64,000 nucleotides of DNA from Isoetes taiwanensis (lineage: Eukaryota; Streptophyta; Lycopodiopsida; Isoetales; Isoetaceae), in contig JAJEKV010000210.1 of assembly GCA_021234155.1 (NCBI GenBank), positions 1-64,000 on the forward strand, given 5' to 3'. Below are positions 12,300 through 24,305 of this stretch, in pieces. Both the position numbers and the translations under genes were made by a program. The notes under the pieces are model-generated. The model was given only the letters and a program-made list of their open reading frames with translations. It was not told the DNA's origin and ran no database searches. Positions within the stretch are counted from its first letter, which is position 1. Every line of letters begins with the position of its first letter.

Positions 12300-12935
12300 A
12301 TTGCTCAAGATAGCAGCTAATAAGTCCTAAATTTCAAAGAAGATGGTACCGCGGAGCATTTGACAGCCACCTATAATCTCCTTTGTGAGCTTTAAAAATC
12401 CCCATAAGACAATAACAATCTACAAGATGGGTAACCGCAGCCCTAAGTCATTTAGATTCCATGGGCACATCTAGACTTAATCTCATCAAAGATTTATAGG
12501 AATGATTTCAAGTCGAGCTATTGAGCCTAGACATGGCCATATCTCTAATATGCCTTTTGGCAAATAAAGGATGGATTATTTCGCTTTGTCAACCTCATAG
12601 ATATACGTATTTTTTGTAACCATAAAATATTATTCCCGACATTACCATCATCCCATAGGTATCTTTTAGGCTCACAAATTGACCCAATTCGTAAAATTTT
12701 ACCTTAGCTAAAGCCATCAATTTGTTTTTCAAATTTGAATTTGAAAATCGTAAACATGAATCAAACTATAATGATGAATAGAGAAAAAATGATCCACGAG
12801 AGTCTTTGAAGTCCACCAAGAATTTATCACTAGAACAAAGCCCCATCGTGGATAATGATTGAGACCATATGATAAAGCCACCGAAGTTTAGGACAATGAA
12901 TAATCAGAAGTCCATGGTGCTAATATGGCCAATAG
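12300..12935 (-). pseudogene. Element A RT N-terminal remnant
   Basis: At 12,930-12,907 the minus strand reads GHISTMDF, matching GHVRTMDL in the N-terminal RT region of element B (near 38,295-38,320). The surrounding frame is broken by stops and further similarity is weak. Position between the nested LINE and the RT core fits the element's order. Confidence 0.45.
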
Positions 12936-13121
12936 CAGATCAATAAACTTGGCTAAGCTTCAAGTTATTACACGGCACTTTTAGGAAAACCATCTCGCAA
13001 AGACTTCAAAGGGTTTATATGCCTATCTCTTAGCCGGTCAAGGTATCTCCAACCAAAAGAGTATTATCTAAAAGCTCATCGCCTATATCCGAATCTTTTC
13101 CGACAATATTTCTTTTTGAAA

Positions 13122-13133
13122 ATATACCTAATG
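13122..13133 (+). repeat. Target-site duplication of nested LINE (left copy)
   Basis: ATATACCTAATG occurs here and again at 20,193-20,204, immediately outside the two ends of the plus-strand LINE. Confidence 0.85.
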
Positions 13134-15727
13134 GATAAGTTTATACCAGGGTGGGCTTTTACCCTGGGGAGGCGGAGCGCTACCCTCGTCATGCTTAACC
13201 TTAACTAGGGTTCGACGCATGAGGCTCTCAGAATCGAGGTAAGGTGTAAGGTAATCTACATTACATCTTTAGATCTAGGATTTCTTGGTCCCATCACGTC
13301 CCCGAAAGTCATCTTCATCTCTGCCGATATTCGACCCATCCCCTTTGCCATTTTTGCCAACTTTCCCTTTCTCGACTTCCAATCATCTTAATTCTCCTCA
13401 CGCTTTTGAGACTCAAGAACTTTTCGTTATCATGGTCCCACTGACGGATCTAGCGATGGATTATCTCCGATGCACTCCATCTTAAATACCTTTCGCTCCT
13501 TAAATGTCAAGAACAAAAAGAAATTCTAGCCCAACAAATGCCGCTTCAAGGAGATATAGTTCATTCAATTTGGTGAATTCACAACCTTCGTTATAAATTG
13601 ATGGCGCCTAAAGAATGCTCTTCCATCTTCCTTCCCTGGATATACCTTTTCGGGACCGCTATGCTCCATCGAATGCCAATTCAAGCAACACTTTCATTCG
13701 GAGAGCTCAACCTTTAAGGAAGACATTGCTATAAAACAAGACATTCTCACCATGAAGAAGCACAATCCAATCGACTTACCGGCACACCCAGAGGTCTTGA
13801 ATTGAATCCGAGCTTTGTCATTCAAGATTTGAATTTTCTCTTCGCGATGTCCGCCATTTGTCGGGTCGAAAAGGAAGGTATTGTTTTAGGGAATGTGTCC
13901 AAGCAAATTTGTGCTTTATCTAAATCGATCCAAATCTGCTATTCCATCGGACTCGCTTTCCCATACTTCATGATCGAATTCTGCCTTAACAGTGCAGGTT
14001 GAGCACATATTAAAGATGGGGCACTCACTCATCTTGGCTTTAGAATCAAATTTCGTATGGTCCTATCATTTTAACCCTCTAAAGCCATTAACTCTCATGC
14101 ACACAAAGATATGTTCACCGCATGATCTAAATCCCTTTTTGGGAGCCTCAATGCTTAAAACTATCTTTTCCCCCTATTGGTTCCCATATCAACGAAGAAC
14201 GCTGACGGAGATTGTGCCCCCATCAGATTCATACAATTGATCTTCTCAAACCTATCCCGCTTGAATTGACTTTCCAGATATGTTTGGGACCCACCAATCC
14301 TTGCTCTTAAGATGGAATGGGTTGCCTCCCCGCTTGCCCGGACTGCAGGAAACGTTTGCATGGAGGAGGAAAATGCCCCCGATGCCTATCCAACCAATTG
14401 GGTGTGGAGCAAGCTACCCCAGCTTGAAGAACACGACATCGCCGAACCGGGGTAACATTAATGGTAGTGCTAGACTAATCAAGGAGACAAATCATCAAGG
14501 AGAAGATTGCCAGAGCCAATAAGGAACTTGAAGAAACTCTCAAATCCCATGATTTGAACTCTTTTCCCTAAAGGTGGTGTGAAGGTTTTAAACAAAGGGT
14601 CATTAAAGGTGTCTCATTTAACCCCCACCATGGTTAAAACTTTGATAAGCACAAACCTCCGTAACAGTGCAATTTGATAAAGTCACAATAATTGTAGCTG
14701 AGGATGATGGTATACAAGACGAAGTTCCACTTCCTCCTCAATCTACACATTCTTTTGACAAGGGATACCTGGTCAATGAGACTACAGAAGATATCAATTT
14801 GCTTGAGCAGGTCCATCCTGCGGATGCCTGGCCAACCCGCCTGATAAGGGGGACTCCGCTCCCTCTCCTTTGCGCAATGTGATTCAAAATTCTACAGGAT
14901 TCTTCAACTGATCCTGATGAGGAGTTCAATGATCTCCTCACATCACAAGGAAAGGATGGATACATACAAAGTTTGGCTCAGACACCACTGCACATCCAGG
15001 GAACAGGATTACTTTCTCCAATCTCCCATACACCATTTCTCCCCACCTCTCCCACCTCCCCCTCCCCTCCACGCGTCCGCCTTTGTTGACCTCTCAGAGA
15101 TCCATTCAATCATACCACGATGCATTGGTCAACTCATTCCCCCTTCTCACCATACCCCTTTGCCCGAACTCTATAAAAATATGGAAAGTCCACCGTGGAC
15201 CCGATGAGCAGATCGCCTCCTCAAGCCGGGATGAAAAGTGTCCTTTGACAAGCAAGCAGATTGAAGATAAGGAGATGGAGATGGAGCGAATCCAGGTAAG
15301 TGATCACTCCCCTATTTGCCAGAGCACACAGCTTGACTCCCAGATAAGTCAAACAGAGGACCAACAAAAGGACTTTATCCCCTCAACACAAGAAAGCCCT
15401 ACCTCTCCTGCTGACTGTGATTTTGTCCAATCTACCTACCATAATACTGAAAAAGAGAGTATTGAGTATGGCCTGCAAGCTCTGCAACTGAACCTTGACA
15501 CCTTGGACAATCTTGACCAGAGTCAACCAGATCTAATTGTGCCTGATTCAGAGGAAGATGTGAGTAGCAGTCCCTTACATGATATCACCAATACATCTCT
15601 TAGATCTTTAAAAAGGAAAATGAAAGGTAGGACCATAACTAGGTCCCCTGGGAGCACTGAGAATCTTCACACTTATAATACTCGAAGTAAGGCCTCACCT
15701 CATGGTCTTAGAAGTCTTATTTATTAA
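13134..15727 (+). pseudogene. LINE 5' leader and ORF1 (gag) region, frame-broken
   Basis: Several short frames cover the position of ORF1. The best is 15,083-15,727 (214 residues), which is rich in S, T, Q, D and E and ends 33 bases before the ORF2 start. It looks like the disordered C-terminal part of a plant LINE ORF1. Upstream frames near 13,285-13,485 and 13,802-14,522 may be the N-terminal RNA-binding part, but I cannot identify a DUF4283 or zinc knuckle with confidence. Confidence 0.5.
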
Positions 15728-15760
15728 GATCCTCCCTGGTTTTTTCTCCTACCTTCTTGC

Positions 15761-17128
15761 ATGAGGATCTTAACCTGGAACTTGAGGGGTATCAAAGGCC
15801 CCACTAAAAGGAGAAGGTTTATTGCCACTGTGAGAGACTTCAGGGCAGATATCATTATGATTCAAGAACATAGACTCCCCAAATTTGACTCAGCAAATCT
15901 GGGTGAGTGGATTCGTCCTGGGATGGCTTCCTGTTATATCCCAGCTGATGGCACCAAAGGAGGGATTGCCACCTTCTGGTACAACCAGAAATTAATTAGT
16001 ACCTATATCAGCCCTTCCAACAGATGGCTTTCTGTCACCCTCCAAATTAAGGACTGCCAAGTTGCCTTCATTAATATTTATGCCTCAACTGACCCCCATG
16101 AAAGAGAGCCCATGTGGCTTGAAATCAATAACTGGATGGGCCAGCATCAGCATGTTGAGAACTGGGTGGTTACTGGAGACTTTAACAACACCCCTCACAG
16201 TGATATGAAGCTTGGCAACAAAATCAACATGTCCATTAATGAAAGATATTCCTGGGACAATTGGATGTCCAACCGAGACCTTATCTATGTCCCATCTTCA
16301 AACACAAAATTCTCCTGGAGCAACAAGAGAAAGGGTGACCAGAGGACCTTTTGCATGCTGGACAGATTTTATATCCATAATTCTGCTAGCTGGTTAGACA
16401 ACTGTATTGTCACTGGAGATATTGCAAGCACCATCTTAGATCACCAACCACACTTCCTTGACACTAAAGATCTGAGAACTGGCCCTAAAAGCAAGAACAC
16501 TCCTTTCAAGTTTAACACTTCTCTGCTCCAAATGAAGTCTTTCTGTCAAGAGTTTACCTCTTTCTACCTCTCTCTGCCCAAGATTGGCCAACATCAATCC
16601 ATGAAGTGCTTCAATGATAAAATGAAGAAAGTCAAAGATTGGGTGAAACAGTGGGGAAAAGACCTTGCTCAGAAAAGGAAAGCTATAATGTCCAGCCTGT
16701 TGGAACAAATCAAGAATATCAGATCTGATCTTGAAAGCAATCCTAAGGATGACTCTCTGCATTTGAGGGAGGAACAATTAGAAATTCAGATCAAAGCTCT
16801 TGAAGAACACCAGGTTAAGGGGATGGCTCTTAGGAGTAAAGTTAAGATGTACAATCAATTGGATCATGAGAGCTCTAAAATGTTCTTTAGAATTGCTAGG
16901 AACAGGTTGGTTAATAACTCCATTACTCAGCTGGAAACTGAACAAGGATCCACTCTTATAGATGAGAAGGAAATTGCCTCAGCCTTCCTAGATTTTTATA
17001 CTAATCTCTTTAAAGATGAGTTGATAGACGATTGTAAAATTCAGGAAGTCTTTGATATCATTGGCCCTCCTAATGAAATGATGGATGATGACTGGACTGA
17101 AGTCCCCGAACTTCCCCGAAATCTTTGA
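15761..17128 (+). CDS. LINE ORF2 N-terminal part: AP endonuclease and RT start
   Basis: This 455-residue frame starts at the first ATG after ORF1. MRILTWNLRGIKGPTKRR is the classic L1 endonuclease opening (WNxRG). The Mg-binding glutamate lies in IMIQEHRL, the active-site GDFNNTP block is at about residue 148, and FSWSNKRKGDQR and ILDHQPHF (SDH-like, with L-DH) follow. This nuclease nicks genomic DNA. The C-terminal part carries the linker and first RT block (LETEQGSTLIDEKEIASAFL). The frame ends early at a probable frameshift at about 17,110, where the RT continues in another frame (IFETLKKMKHGKSP). All key endonuclease residues that I can see are present. Confidence 0.9.
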   Translation: MRILTWNLRGIKGPTKRRRFIATVRDFRADIIMIQEHRLPKFDSANLGEWIRPGMASCYIPADGTKGGIATFWYNQKLISTYISPSNRWLSVTLQIKDCQVAFINIYASTDPHEREPMWLEINNWMGQHQHVENWVVTGDFNNTPHSDMKLGNKINMSINERYSWDNWMSNRDLIYVPSSNTKFSWSNKRKGDQRTFCMLDRFYIHNSASWLDNCIVTGDIASTILDHQPHFLDTKDLRTGPKSKNTPFKFNTSLLQMKSFCQEFTSFYLSLPKIGQHQSMKCFNDKMKKVKDWVKQWGKDLAQKRKAIMSSLLEQIKNIRSDLESNPKDDSLHLREEQLEIQIKALEEHQVKGMALRSKVKMYNQLDHESSKMFFRIARNRLVNNSITQLETEQGSTLIDEKEIASAFLDFYTNLFKDELIDDCKIQEVFDIIGPPNEMMDDDWTEVPELPRNL

Positions 17129-18170
17129 AACTCTTAAGAAAATGAAGCATGGGAAGAGTCCTCGTATAGATGGTTTTCAACCTGAATTCTTTATGGAATT
17201 TTGGCCTATTATGAAGGAGGACATCATTCAATTTGTTCAGGGGGTTTGGAGAGCCAGCTCTATTTATCCAACCTTCAATGTTGGGGTCATCTCCCTCATC
17301 CCTAAGACTGAATCCCCTTCTAAAACCAATGAATGGTTTCATCTCCTTGACTACAACCTTATACAAGCTTGTAGCTAAGATTATAGCTCGGTAGAATTTT
17401 GGTTCATCTCCATGAAAAGTGAATGCCTGTCAATCGCCTTTTCTTCCCAAAGATCCATACTGGATAACTATATAGATGCAAATGAGGCTTTGCACTAGAA
17501 TAGATTGACCAAACAAAATTGCATCCTCCTCAAGTTGGACTTCAGAAGGGCTTATGATCAGATTTCTTGGAAATTCTTAGAGAAAGCCATGGTCCATATT
17601 GGCATTCATCCCGCCTCACTAAGCTCATTAAGGATTAAACCAAAAGCCACTTCATGTGTTATTGTCAATGGGTCTCCTTCCGTTTTTTTCCACATTCAAA
17701 GAGGGGTGAGACAAGGCTGCCCCCTCGGCTCCCTACCTCTTCATAATTGCTGAAGTTCTCACCAAAATGGTCCTCTCTTACCAAGATAAGGGTCCGCTCC
17801 AAGGCCTTCAAATGCCCGGATTCCAATAAAACGACTTTCCATTCTTCAATATGCCGATGATACCTTTACCATGTTGAGAGTCGATAACGACAATATGAAG
17901 AATTTTATGGATCAGATTCTAAATTTAGTGCTTGCCTGGATCCACCTGAATTATGCCAAATGTTCTATCCTAGCCGATGGCTCGTATCCGCATCTTTAAT
18001 ACATATGGCATCAAATTTGTTCCTAATGGCCATTACTTGACTCTTTTAGGCCTCCCCTTGCAGTTCATATGTCCCATAAGATTGCTTGGCGACCTTTCGA
18101 TTAATAGGATCGGGAAAAGCTTATCCTCCTTAAAGGTTCCCCGCCCTCGGCTGGGAGGATTTTGATTGCC
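17085..18170 (+). pseudogene. LINE ORF2 reverse transcriptase, frameshifted
   Basis: Blocks appear in order across frames: MKHGKSPRIDGFQPEFF (17,085-17,378), ISLIPKTESPSK, LKLDFRRAYDQISWKFL (motif A with catalytic Asp, about 17,535), GVRQGCPLGSL (motif B, about 17,703) and LQYADDTFTM (motif C with catalytic DD, about 17,846). All catalytic residues are visible, but at least three frame changes separate them. Confidence 0.8.
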
Positions 18171-18508
18171 AACTCGTCCTTGCTAGTAGCCATGTCTATT
18201 TCTTCCGCATTGATTCTCGACAAGGCTTCCTATAACAAAATTGAGCAATGTATTAAAGAGTATATATGGCAAGGTACACACCTTTCTCAGCCGGGATCGG
18301 TGACTCATAGTAAAAGTCGGGGGTTTGGGATGTAAATCCTTATTTCTCCGTGCCCAAGTGCTTGGGGCCAAAAATGTGTGGAAAGCCATCTGGGGTTTCC
18401 AATCTCCGCTATGGACTTTATTAGGTTCTGGTTTAATAAAAGTAAACCCTTAGGAAGTCCCTCCCTTAAGCAAACCTCCCAGATTACGCTTTCTATGAGT
18501 TCAAATGT

Positions 18509-19647
18509 GTGACTAATACTTCTCCTCTCCTTAGAAGTATCTTTAAAGCATGGGAGAAAGTGGCTGTTAACTTTACTCATGACAAATTGTCCAATTCAGT
18601 GAGAGATACTTCCATATTTTGGTCTCCTGTGATGGCCCCATCCTCCCACTCTGCTATGGCTATCTGTCATCCTACATGTTACAAAAAATGGCACTCTGCC
18701 AATATTTTGCATGTCAGAGACCTCATTGATGATGAGGAAAATTGGATTCCTTGGGAAGTGATCAAGAAGAAAGTAGGAGGGGGTGCTACTCATAGATCGA
18801 TATATAAGAAAGTGGTGCTCACCTACTCCCCTTTCTTAGGCAAAGATGGTAAGGGGGAGAGTCACTCCCCCCTGAACTGGTTTTTCAAGGTTAAGAGGAG
18901 CTACAAAGTATCTAAGATTTACCATGCATGTCTTTAAAAGAGTAAAAGCATGCCTCTCTCCAGGGCCTATCTTCCAAGAATTTCAAGAAGATTCTTCATT
19001 CTAACTGGAAATCCTATGCCTGCCCTAAGATACAAGTGTTCTCTTGGCTCATCCTGCACAGTGCTATCCTGAGTAACACTAACATGATCAAGAGAAACTT
19101 TAAGACTGTCCATAGTGCTCTCTGCCAGCTCTGTAACAATCATGATGAATCTGTGTTACACATTTTCACTTGCCAAAGGATCCAGGACTTTTGGAGATGG
19201 TTGACTCGGTCAGGCCTGAAAATCCCTGATTTCGATTCCATAACTAGTATCTCTCAATTTTTTCAGCTCCAGAATTCCAATGTCAAGTGTACAGTTCTTC
19301 AACTAGCCCTATGGATTATCTGGAAACATAGAAATAATGTGGCTCTGGCAAACAGGAAGTGTGACCTTAATTGGATGAAGCTCAATTTCCAATTTGAACT
19401 TATTAGATGTGCTATGGCTCATAAGGCCCTTAAATTGGAGAAGTTTGATGCGGATTGGCTGAATTGGGGCTCCTTCAAGTCTAATTTCTTTACTATTCAT
19501 TCTGACTCTCTGATTGACTTGAATGCCTTTGTGGATTGCAGTTTTTTGAAGCGTGTGGTTCAGGTGTTCGGGATCAATCCTGGGATGATGTTCCCCTGCC
19601 CACCATTCAGGACGCCTCGTCAAGCCGCCGAGCCACGTTTTCGCTAA
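18509..19647 (+). pseudogene. LINE ORF2 C-terminal region with zf-RVT finger
   Basis: Two long frames (18,509-18,937 and 19,036-19,647) give the region after the RT thumb. The second contains CQLCNNHDESVLHIFTCQRI, the C-x2-C...H-x4-C zinc-binding module (zf-RVT) typical of plant L1 ORF2. FWRWL and WIIWKHRNNVAL blocks follow, also typical of this tail. A frameshift near 18,937 separates the two. Confidence 0.8.
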
Positions 19648-19960
19648 AATTTTTGTCGAAAGGAAGCATACAATGCACACATTCTCCACAAGTTCATTGG
19701 AGCCAACAATCGGCTTCATCGAAAAGACGGTTCTCTTGCTTACGGTCTATGTATTACTACCACAAAGGCAGAGATGTGAGGTCGCAGGCTGGTGTGTTAT
19801 TGGATATTATCCGGTACCCATTGATGAATTACCTGGCTGCTGACTCCCTCCGGGCTGAGATTAATGGATGGCCCCCTTGCTTTTCAATGCCCCTTAATGC
19901 TACACACTCTTTCCCCCGATCTTCCTACCATCCCGGATTCTCTCATTGAACTTATCCCCT
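19640..19960 (+). pseudogene. Possible LINE RNase H domain
   Basis: Plant L1 elements often end with an RNase H domain. Here frames contain TTTKAEM-like and AAxSLRAEI-like segments after the zf-RVT region, consistent with the ALxxG...ESDS part of such a domain, but the frame is broken. The assignment rests mainly on position. Confidence 0.35.
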
Positions 19961-20192
19961 ACCCCATGTTCTCTTTGCCCCTTCCAATTTCCTTAACTCG
20001 TCCCCTCCATCCCGGCATATGGTCGTGAAGATGATATCGCTTTTGACAGTTTTCTCTCGTTGTCAATGGACAACCGGATGTTTTGTTTATATTTAATTTT
20101 CTCTGATATGGGCTCGAGCCTTATTTTGTATGTACTTAAGTTATGATTAATATAATCCTTCCTTTTCCTCAAAAAAAAAAAAAAATATATAT

Positions 20193-20204
20193 ATATACCT
20201 AATG
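20193..20204 (+). repeat. Target-site duplication of nested LINE (right copy)
   Basis: ATATACCTAATG follows the A-rich tail of the LINE and matches 13,122-13,133 exactly. Confidence 0.85.
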
Positions 20205-20768
20205 CTAAATTTTTCCAAGGATTTGGAAAAGAAGGTACTATGGACAACTTTAGTCTTGGTTTTACTCTTCTCAGTAATAAGATGTCTTCTTCTATTGCAG
20301 TCTCTCACCACAGATCTTGAGTTATGGATTACCTAAAAAAAGATTAAATTTTAGTGACTAGAGAAACACCCAAGGAATACAAGCTATAAGGCCAAAAAAG
20401 GAATTATAACTAAGCCCAAAATATGAGGAGAGAGGTTGCCTGTAACTGGGCAAGTTACAGTAACCCACAAAGGTATAAAAGTTTTTTATGAAACGTCCCT
20501 CCAATGAAAAACTCTTTTCATAAAAACCATTGGAGGACATAAAAAGATATTCACAAAGACATAAAGAACATGAATATGAAACTAAATAACTTAGGGAAGT
20601 TAAGGAATTCAGAATCAATAGATAAAAACATTGAAGATACTAAAATAAAGAGACCAACCTAGTAATATCTGTATAATCCAGCTTCAAAGGGTCCATCGTA
20701 TCCAGGGTGAGGTCTTTGTTCCCGCCTTTAGTAACAGAGAAATCATCAGCATCAAGTACCTTTTTGAG

Positions 20769-21047
20769 TTATTTGTCCAGATTGCTGTAAACTAAGAGTC
20801 GAGGATCCATAGTGACTCTCGGAGGACGTCTAGGAGAAAAAACATTTGAGGACATACTGCTGCTGGAGTCAGCTTTCTTAGGAACAGGAATATTCTTCTT
20901 TCTTGTAGTCTGGTCAAGCCTAAAGGCAATAGGCCTCAAAGTTTTTTCGGCAATATCAGCTAACTTTGTGTTCCCAAAGGCAACTTTAAGATCACTATTA
21001 GGTGACTCAGCATATAACAAGGTCATACTGATAAGAACTCTTCTCAC
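20769..21047 (-). pseudogene. Element A middle ORF, second block (family-specific protein)
   Basis: The minus-strand frame contains NSDLKVAFGNTKLADIAEKT. Element B has LCDLKVCFGDTKLVEVCEMM at the equivalent place (about 36,597-36,660). Both are followed by an S- and P-rich stretch containing PRxxR. No known domain is recognised. Conservation between the two diverged elements suggests a real protein made by the family. The function is unknown. Confidence 0.65.
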
Positions 21048-21249
21048 CTCTAAGTAAGATAAATCGCCGAATCATTGGTTTGAGAACATTGTGCAACATT
21101 TTTGTAAGGCCAACCATTTTAGCCATGGGGGAAGAATCAGGAAAAACCACCTCCAGGTTATTTAACAGAAACCAAACGGCTTGATCAATCCATACTATCC
21201 CACTTCTGCATTCTGTTTTATCGACTTTTTTGGTATCTTTCTCACAAGC

Positions 21250-21885
21250 TCATGTAAGAAAAGGGCAATGAGTCCTCCAGATTTTTTTGAAAAAGAACCC
21301 GTCTCTTTTATCGTTGGAGAAAGCCATGTTACCCTTCTGGCTAACATTCAAAGGAGAATTAAACAAGCACGGTTGACCAAAGAAATCAGATTTAAATGGT
21401 AAAGCCACTTCTTTCTTAGCGAAGTACTTCTCAAGCTTAGATGCTTTGACAGTGGCATTTCTGATTTCATCGTCAGTGATACCAGTAAGAGCCTTCCAAG
21501 TGTCGACATTGATAGGGGCAATGGCACCAAAATTTTGACTTTTCCAGATAGCATGGTTCCAAGCAGCAGCATAGCATTCTACACTTTGTTCTGGTATAAT
21601 AGGAAATTTAGAGGAATTGTGCAGAGTTAAAGAAGGAACAGGCTCATCACTGTCAGCATCACTATCACTCTTACCATCAAGATCTTCGTCAAGCAGATCA
21701 TCTTCAGAGAATAAACAGTTTTTCACATCACTTTTCATAAAGCTATCCGAACCTGATTCGGTCACACTATCAGGAAGTAGGGAAGGTTTCATGTCATGAA
21801 CATTTTCTAGATGAGAAAGGCCAATAAGAAACTTCTTTCCTAGGTCATCTTCCGCATGTGTTCTAGCAAATAGGACAGCCTCCAT
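21250..21885 (-). CDS. Element A middle ORF, first block (family-specific protein)
   Basis: This 211-residue frame has an acidic middle (SEDDLLDEDLDGKSDSDADS) and then IWKSQNFGAIAPINVDTWKA followed by LTGITDDEI. Element B encodes LWRSQNFGTLAPISIKAWRL and IAGISDSQM at 36,070-36,155. The shared (I/L)W(K/R)SQNFG-x-(I/L)API block is the best marker of this family outside the RT. I recognise no domain. In B, the corresponding segment is followed by a plausible GT donor, so this may be one exon of a longer gene. Confidence 0.65.
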   Translation of the reverse strand: MEAVLFARTHAEDDLGKKFLIGLSHLENVHDMKPSLLPDSVTESGSDSFMKSDVKNCLFSEDDLLDEDLDGKSDSDADSDEPVPSLTLHNSSKFPIIPEQSVECYAAAWNHAIWKSQNFGAIAPINVDTWKALTGITDDEIRNATVKASKLEKYFAKKEVALPFKSDFFGQPCLFNSPLNVSQKGNMAFSNDKRDGFFFKKIWRTHCPFLT

Positions 21886-22015
21886 CTCAAAGATAAACTT
21901 TGGAAATCACAGTCTTGCAAACCTCGAAGTTTAAAATTTTGTAATTTTCATCTTTTGAATGCGGCAAACCATCCATTAAAGCCAAAGTAACTTACAGGGG
22001 ATTTTTCCTTGTCAA

Positions 22016-23120
22016 TCAAGCTCTTTTCTTTGAAAATAATGAAATCATCCACCTCCTTGTTCCTAATACATGCAATCGTGGACCAAACAAAGAAGATTTG
22101 GACTCGAAATGTTGCAATCGATCATAGCTTAAAACCAGAAGCTCTTTCATCCACACATTGTGTAGACCAATATTACTATCATCAGGTTGAAAATTCTGTA
22201 CAGCAAAAGATAACAGAATAAGTATAAGAAGAAGAAAGGAGAGAGGAGCACCATAACCCAATACAAGGTCCCAAGTTAAACTTGGAAGCTGGGATAACAT
22301 TAAAAAACTCCAAAAGCCTGAAATATACCAGCCTAGACTAGATACACAGACACTTAAGACTTTAGACTCCATTTGGAATAAAAAGCCTTTGAAATGCAGC
22401 CTTGGATAAGATTGGGTGCACAATCCAATCCAAGCCTTGTGAAGGGTCAAGAAATAAATGGTAAAAAGATATTTAAGAAATGAAAACTTAAGATAGATCA
22501 ATTGAGATAAGTGAACTAAATAAACTAAAGATGAGTGAGCAAATATTGACCAAAACTGTTTGACAGTATAATGTACAATGAAAGCCCCAAGACACTTTAA
22601 AAAATATGAAACCAAGTGAAAAATTACCATAAACAATTGAGTTGAGTTGGGCAGAATCTTTGTAACAGATACCGAAAGTAAACATGGATGAAAAACTTGA
22701 TATCATATAAAATCATGGAACCTAGATAACTTAAGAATCATGGAGATGTAACATCAAGTTACCATTAATTGGACATTGTCAATAGAATATTTAAAGACGT
22801 AAAGTAGTAAATCAAGAAAAGCAAAGTAAAGAATAGAATGAGACTTGGGTGAAAAAAAGGAATACCATTAAATGTACGTTCATGGACATAAATAGTATCA
22901 TTAGATCAAAAATTTAAAAAGCTAAAGTTGGGATAAATCCACTGTAAACCTCAAAATAGACAAAACAGAATTTATTTTAACCCAAAGAGATTGCAGAATA
23001 TCACCAAATAGGAAGTTCATAGCAATAGACTCGTATATCCACTTAGAATCGATTCAAACAGAATTAAGCAAGATCTTTGTTCTCAGAAAAACACCAAGCA
23101 AATGCATGGAGGGTTCACCG
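22016..23120 (-). other. Element A 5' region between RNA module and middle ORF, no clear gene
   Basis: AT-rich. A 206-residue minus-strand frame (22,636-22,016) is hydrophobic and lacks known motifs. It has no counterpart in element B that I can see, so I do not call it a gene. Confidence 0.4.
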
Positions 23121-23219
23121 TTACCCGCACCACAAGAAATTAGACAAGCATTAGAATGGTTGCCAATAAAGTGGTAACAGGTAAGCAATGGACAAACAAA
23201 GGCTTTTATCGCCTTTCAC
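23121..23219 (-). ncRNA. Structured RNA module, element A copy
   Basis: On the minus strand the conserved lead GTGAAAGGCGATAAAAGCC (23,219-23,201) is followed by helix P2. The 5' strand is TTACCTGTTACCAC (23,184-23,171) and the 3' strand is GTGGTGCGGGTAA (23,133-23,121). These pair over 13 positions with one bulged T at the same place as in the element B copies. Several pairs differ from B by compensatory or wobble changes. The outer helix P1 is not clearly kept in this copy. Confidence 0.65.
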
Positions 23220-23951
23220 CAAAATAACTCATCTAATAACAATTTTAAGAAATAAGTTAGATAATAAATGTACTCGCATCCGCTTAAGTACTTTTAGAGT
23301 AGGGCATCACTTAGAGAATAGTAATCTCGAATAATGAAATCAATGAAATATATCCCCTGCTTTACACAAATGAGACTACTATTCAGAGTTCGAGCCAATA
23401 GAAGCATGGACTGTTGCTTCAGAAGCCTAGAGTATGCACTGAAATGGATAGATAAAAACATAAGCGTACCATATAGTCTGCATATGAAGGCTAAGTTAAA
23501 GACTAAAAAAGCATGTTGAGATTTAGATTTCAGAAACAAAGAGAGTAAATATGATAAGATCTGTCCTGATCACACAGTAGGCCACCCATACAGAAGATAA
23601 TAACATATGTCAATAAGTGAGTTTTTCATGCTAAAATAGAACTACTATAAGCTTGGATATCATAACTTTAGGCATAGGGCAACCCAAACGATTGTTTATA
23701 ATGATGTAGGAGCAGCAATTGGTCTGGAAATACCAGTTATACAGAGTAACATATAAGGCCTAGCTGCAGAATATAAAGAGATCAAATGAGCAGGCAAGAG
23801 TTTAGGATCAATTCAAAAACATAAATGATATATTATGAAGAGAGCTCAAACAATATAAAGAGCAGAAAAACACACGGACAAGACATTCATGGAACCATTA
23901 AGAACAAGGAACAAAAGGAAACAAAAGTTTGGATGTGCGGAGATTAAAACA

Positions 23952-24305
23952 TTATGGCAACAAAGACTGAAACACAAAAAAGTAACATAATTCTAAGACC
24001 TGAGTGGAAGCCTTGGCAGGTTGGGAGTTGTCAAGTAGATCAGCAACAGGAAGGTGAGAATCCATAGAAGCAGCTTGCTCATCCGAAGCAGTAGACACAA
24101 GGTTTTTAACAGCCAAGATTTGCTGAATCTGGATTGAACTGCTCTCGCCTTCTAGATTCGGCACATCCTTAGAAACTTGTTTGGTCATAGCTTTTGCAGG
24201 TTTATGATAATCAAACAAGCTTTTCCTCTTCTTCTCAGCTAAGCTTTTTTCCATTTGTAACTTGACAATGGTGGCTTTGTTTAAGCCACCCTTTTTCCTT
24301 CCCAT
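23952..24305 (-). CDS. Element A first ORF, small basic protein
   Basis: From the ATG at 24,305 the frame encodes about 117 residues beginning MGRKKGGLNKATIVKLQ, with a lysine-rich N-terminus (SLAEKKRKSLFDYHKPAK) and a polar tail. The start is chosen because it lies about 75 bases after the TATA box and because related units also begin with M-(G/P)-(R/K)-K or M-P-K-G-K there (25,955; 33,896; 40,917). The frame stays open 23 codons upstream of this ATG, through a hydrophobic stretch I take to be leader. The protein may bind nucleic acid, as retroelement ORF1 proteins do, but no domain is recognised. Confidence 0.55.
   Translation of the reverse strand: MGRKKGGLNKATIVKLQMEKSLAEKKRKSLFDYHKPAKAMTKQVSKDVPNLEGESSSIQIQQILAVKNLVSTASDEQAASMDSHLPVADLLDNSQPAKASTQVLELCYFFVFQSLLP

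Larger units (their letters stand above)
13134..20192 (+). mobile_element. L1-type LINE inserted in element A (about 7.06 kb, full length)
   Basis: A 5' leader (from about 13,134), ORF1 region, ORF2 with endonuclease, RT, zinc-finger and RNase-H-like parts, and an A-rich tail (20,171-20,185) are flanked by the 12-bp duplication ATATACCTAATG. The interrupted DNA on both sides belongs to the minus-strand element A, so this insertion is younger than A. Segments 15.08-17.13 and 18.5-19.65 kb hold long clean frames, while 13.3-14.6 and 17.4-18.5 kb are shattered. That patchwork is odd for uniform decay and may reflect uneven sequence correction. Confidence 0.9.

Noticed and set aside
22016-22636. 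206-residue hydrophobic minus-strand frame in element A
   Set aside because: Composition is that of AT-rich DNA (many F, L, S), with no counterpart in element B.
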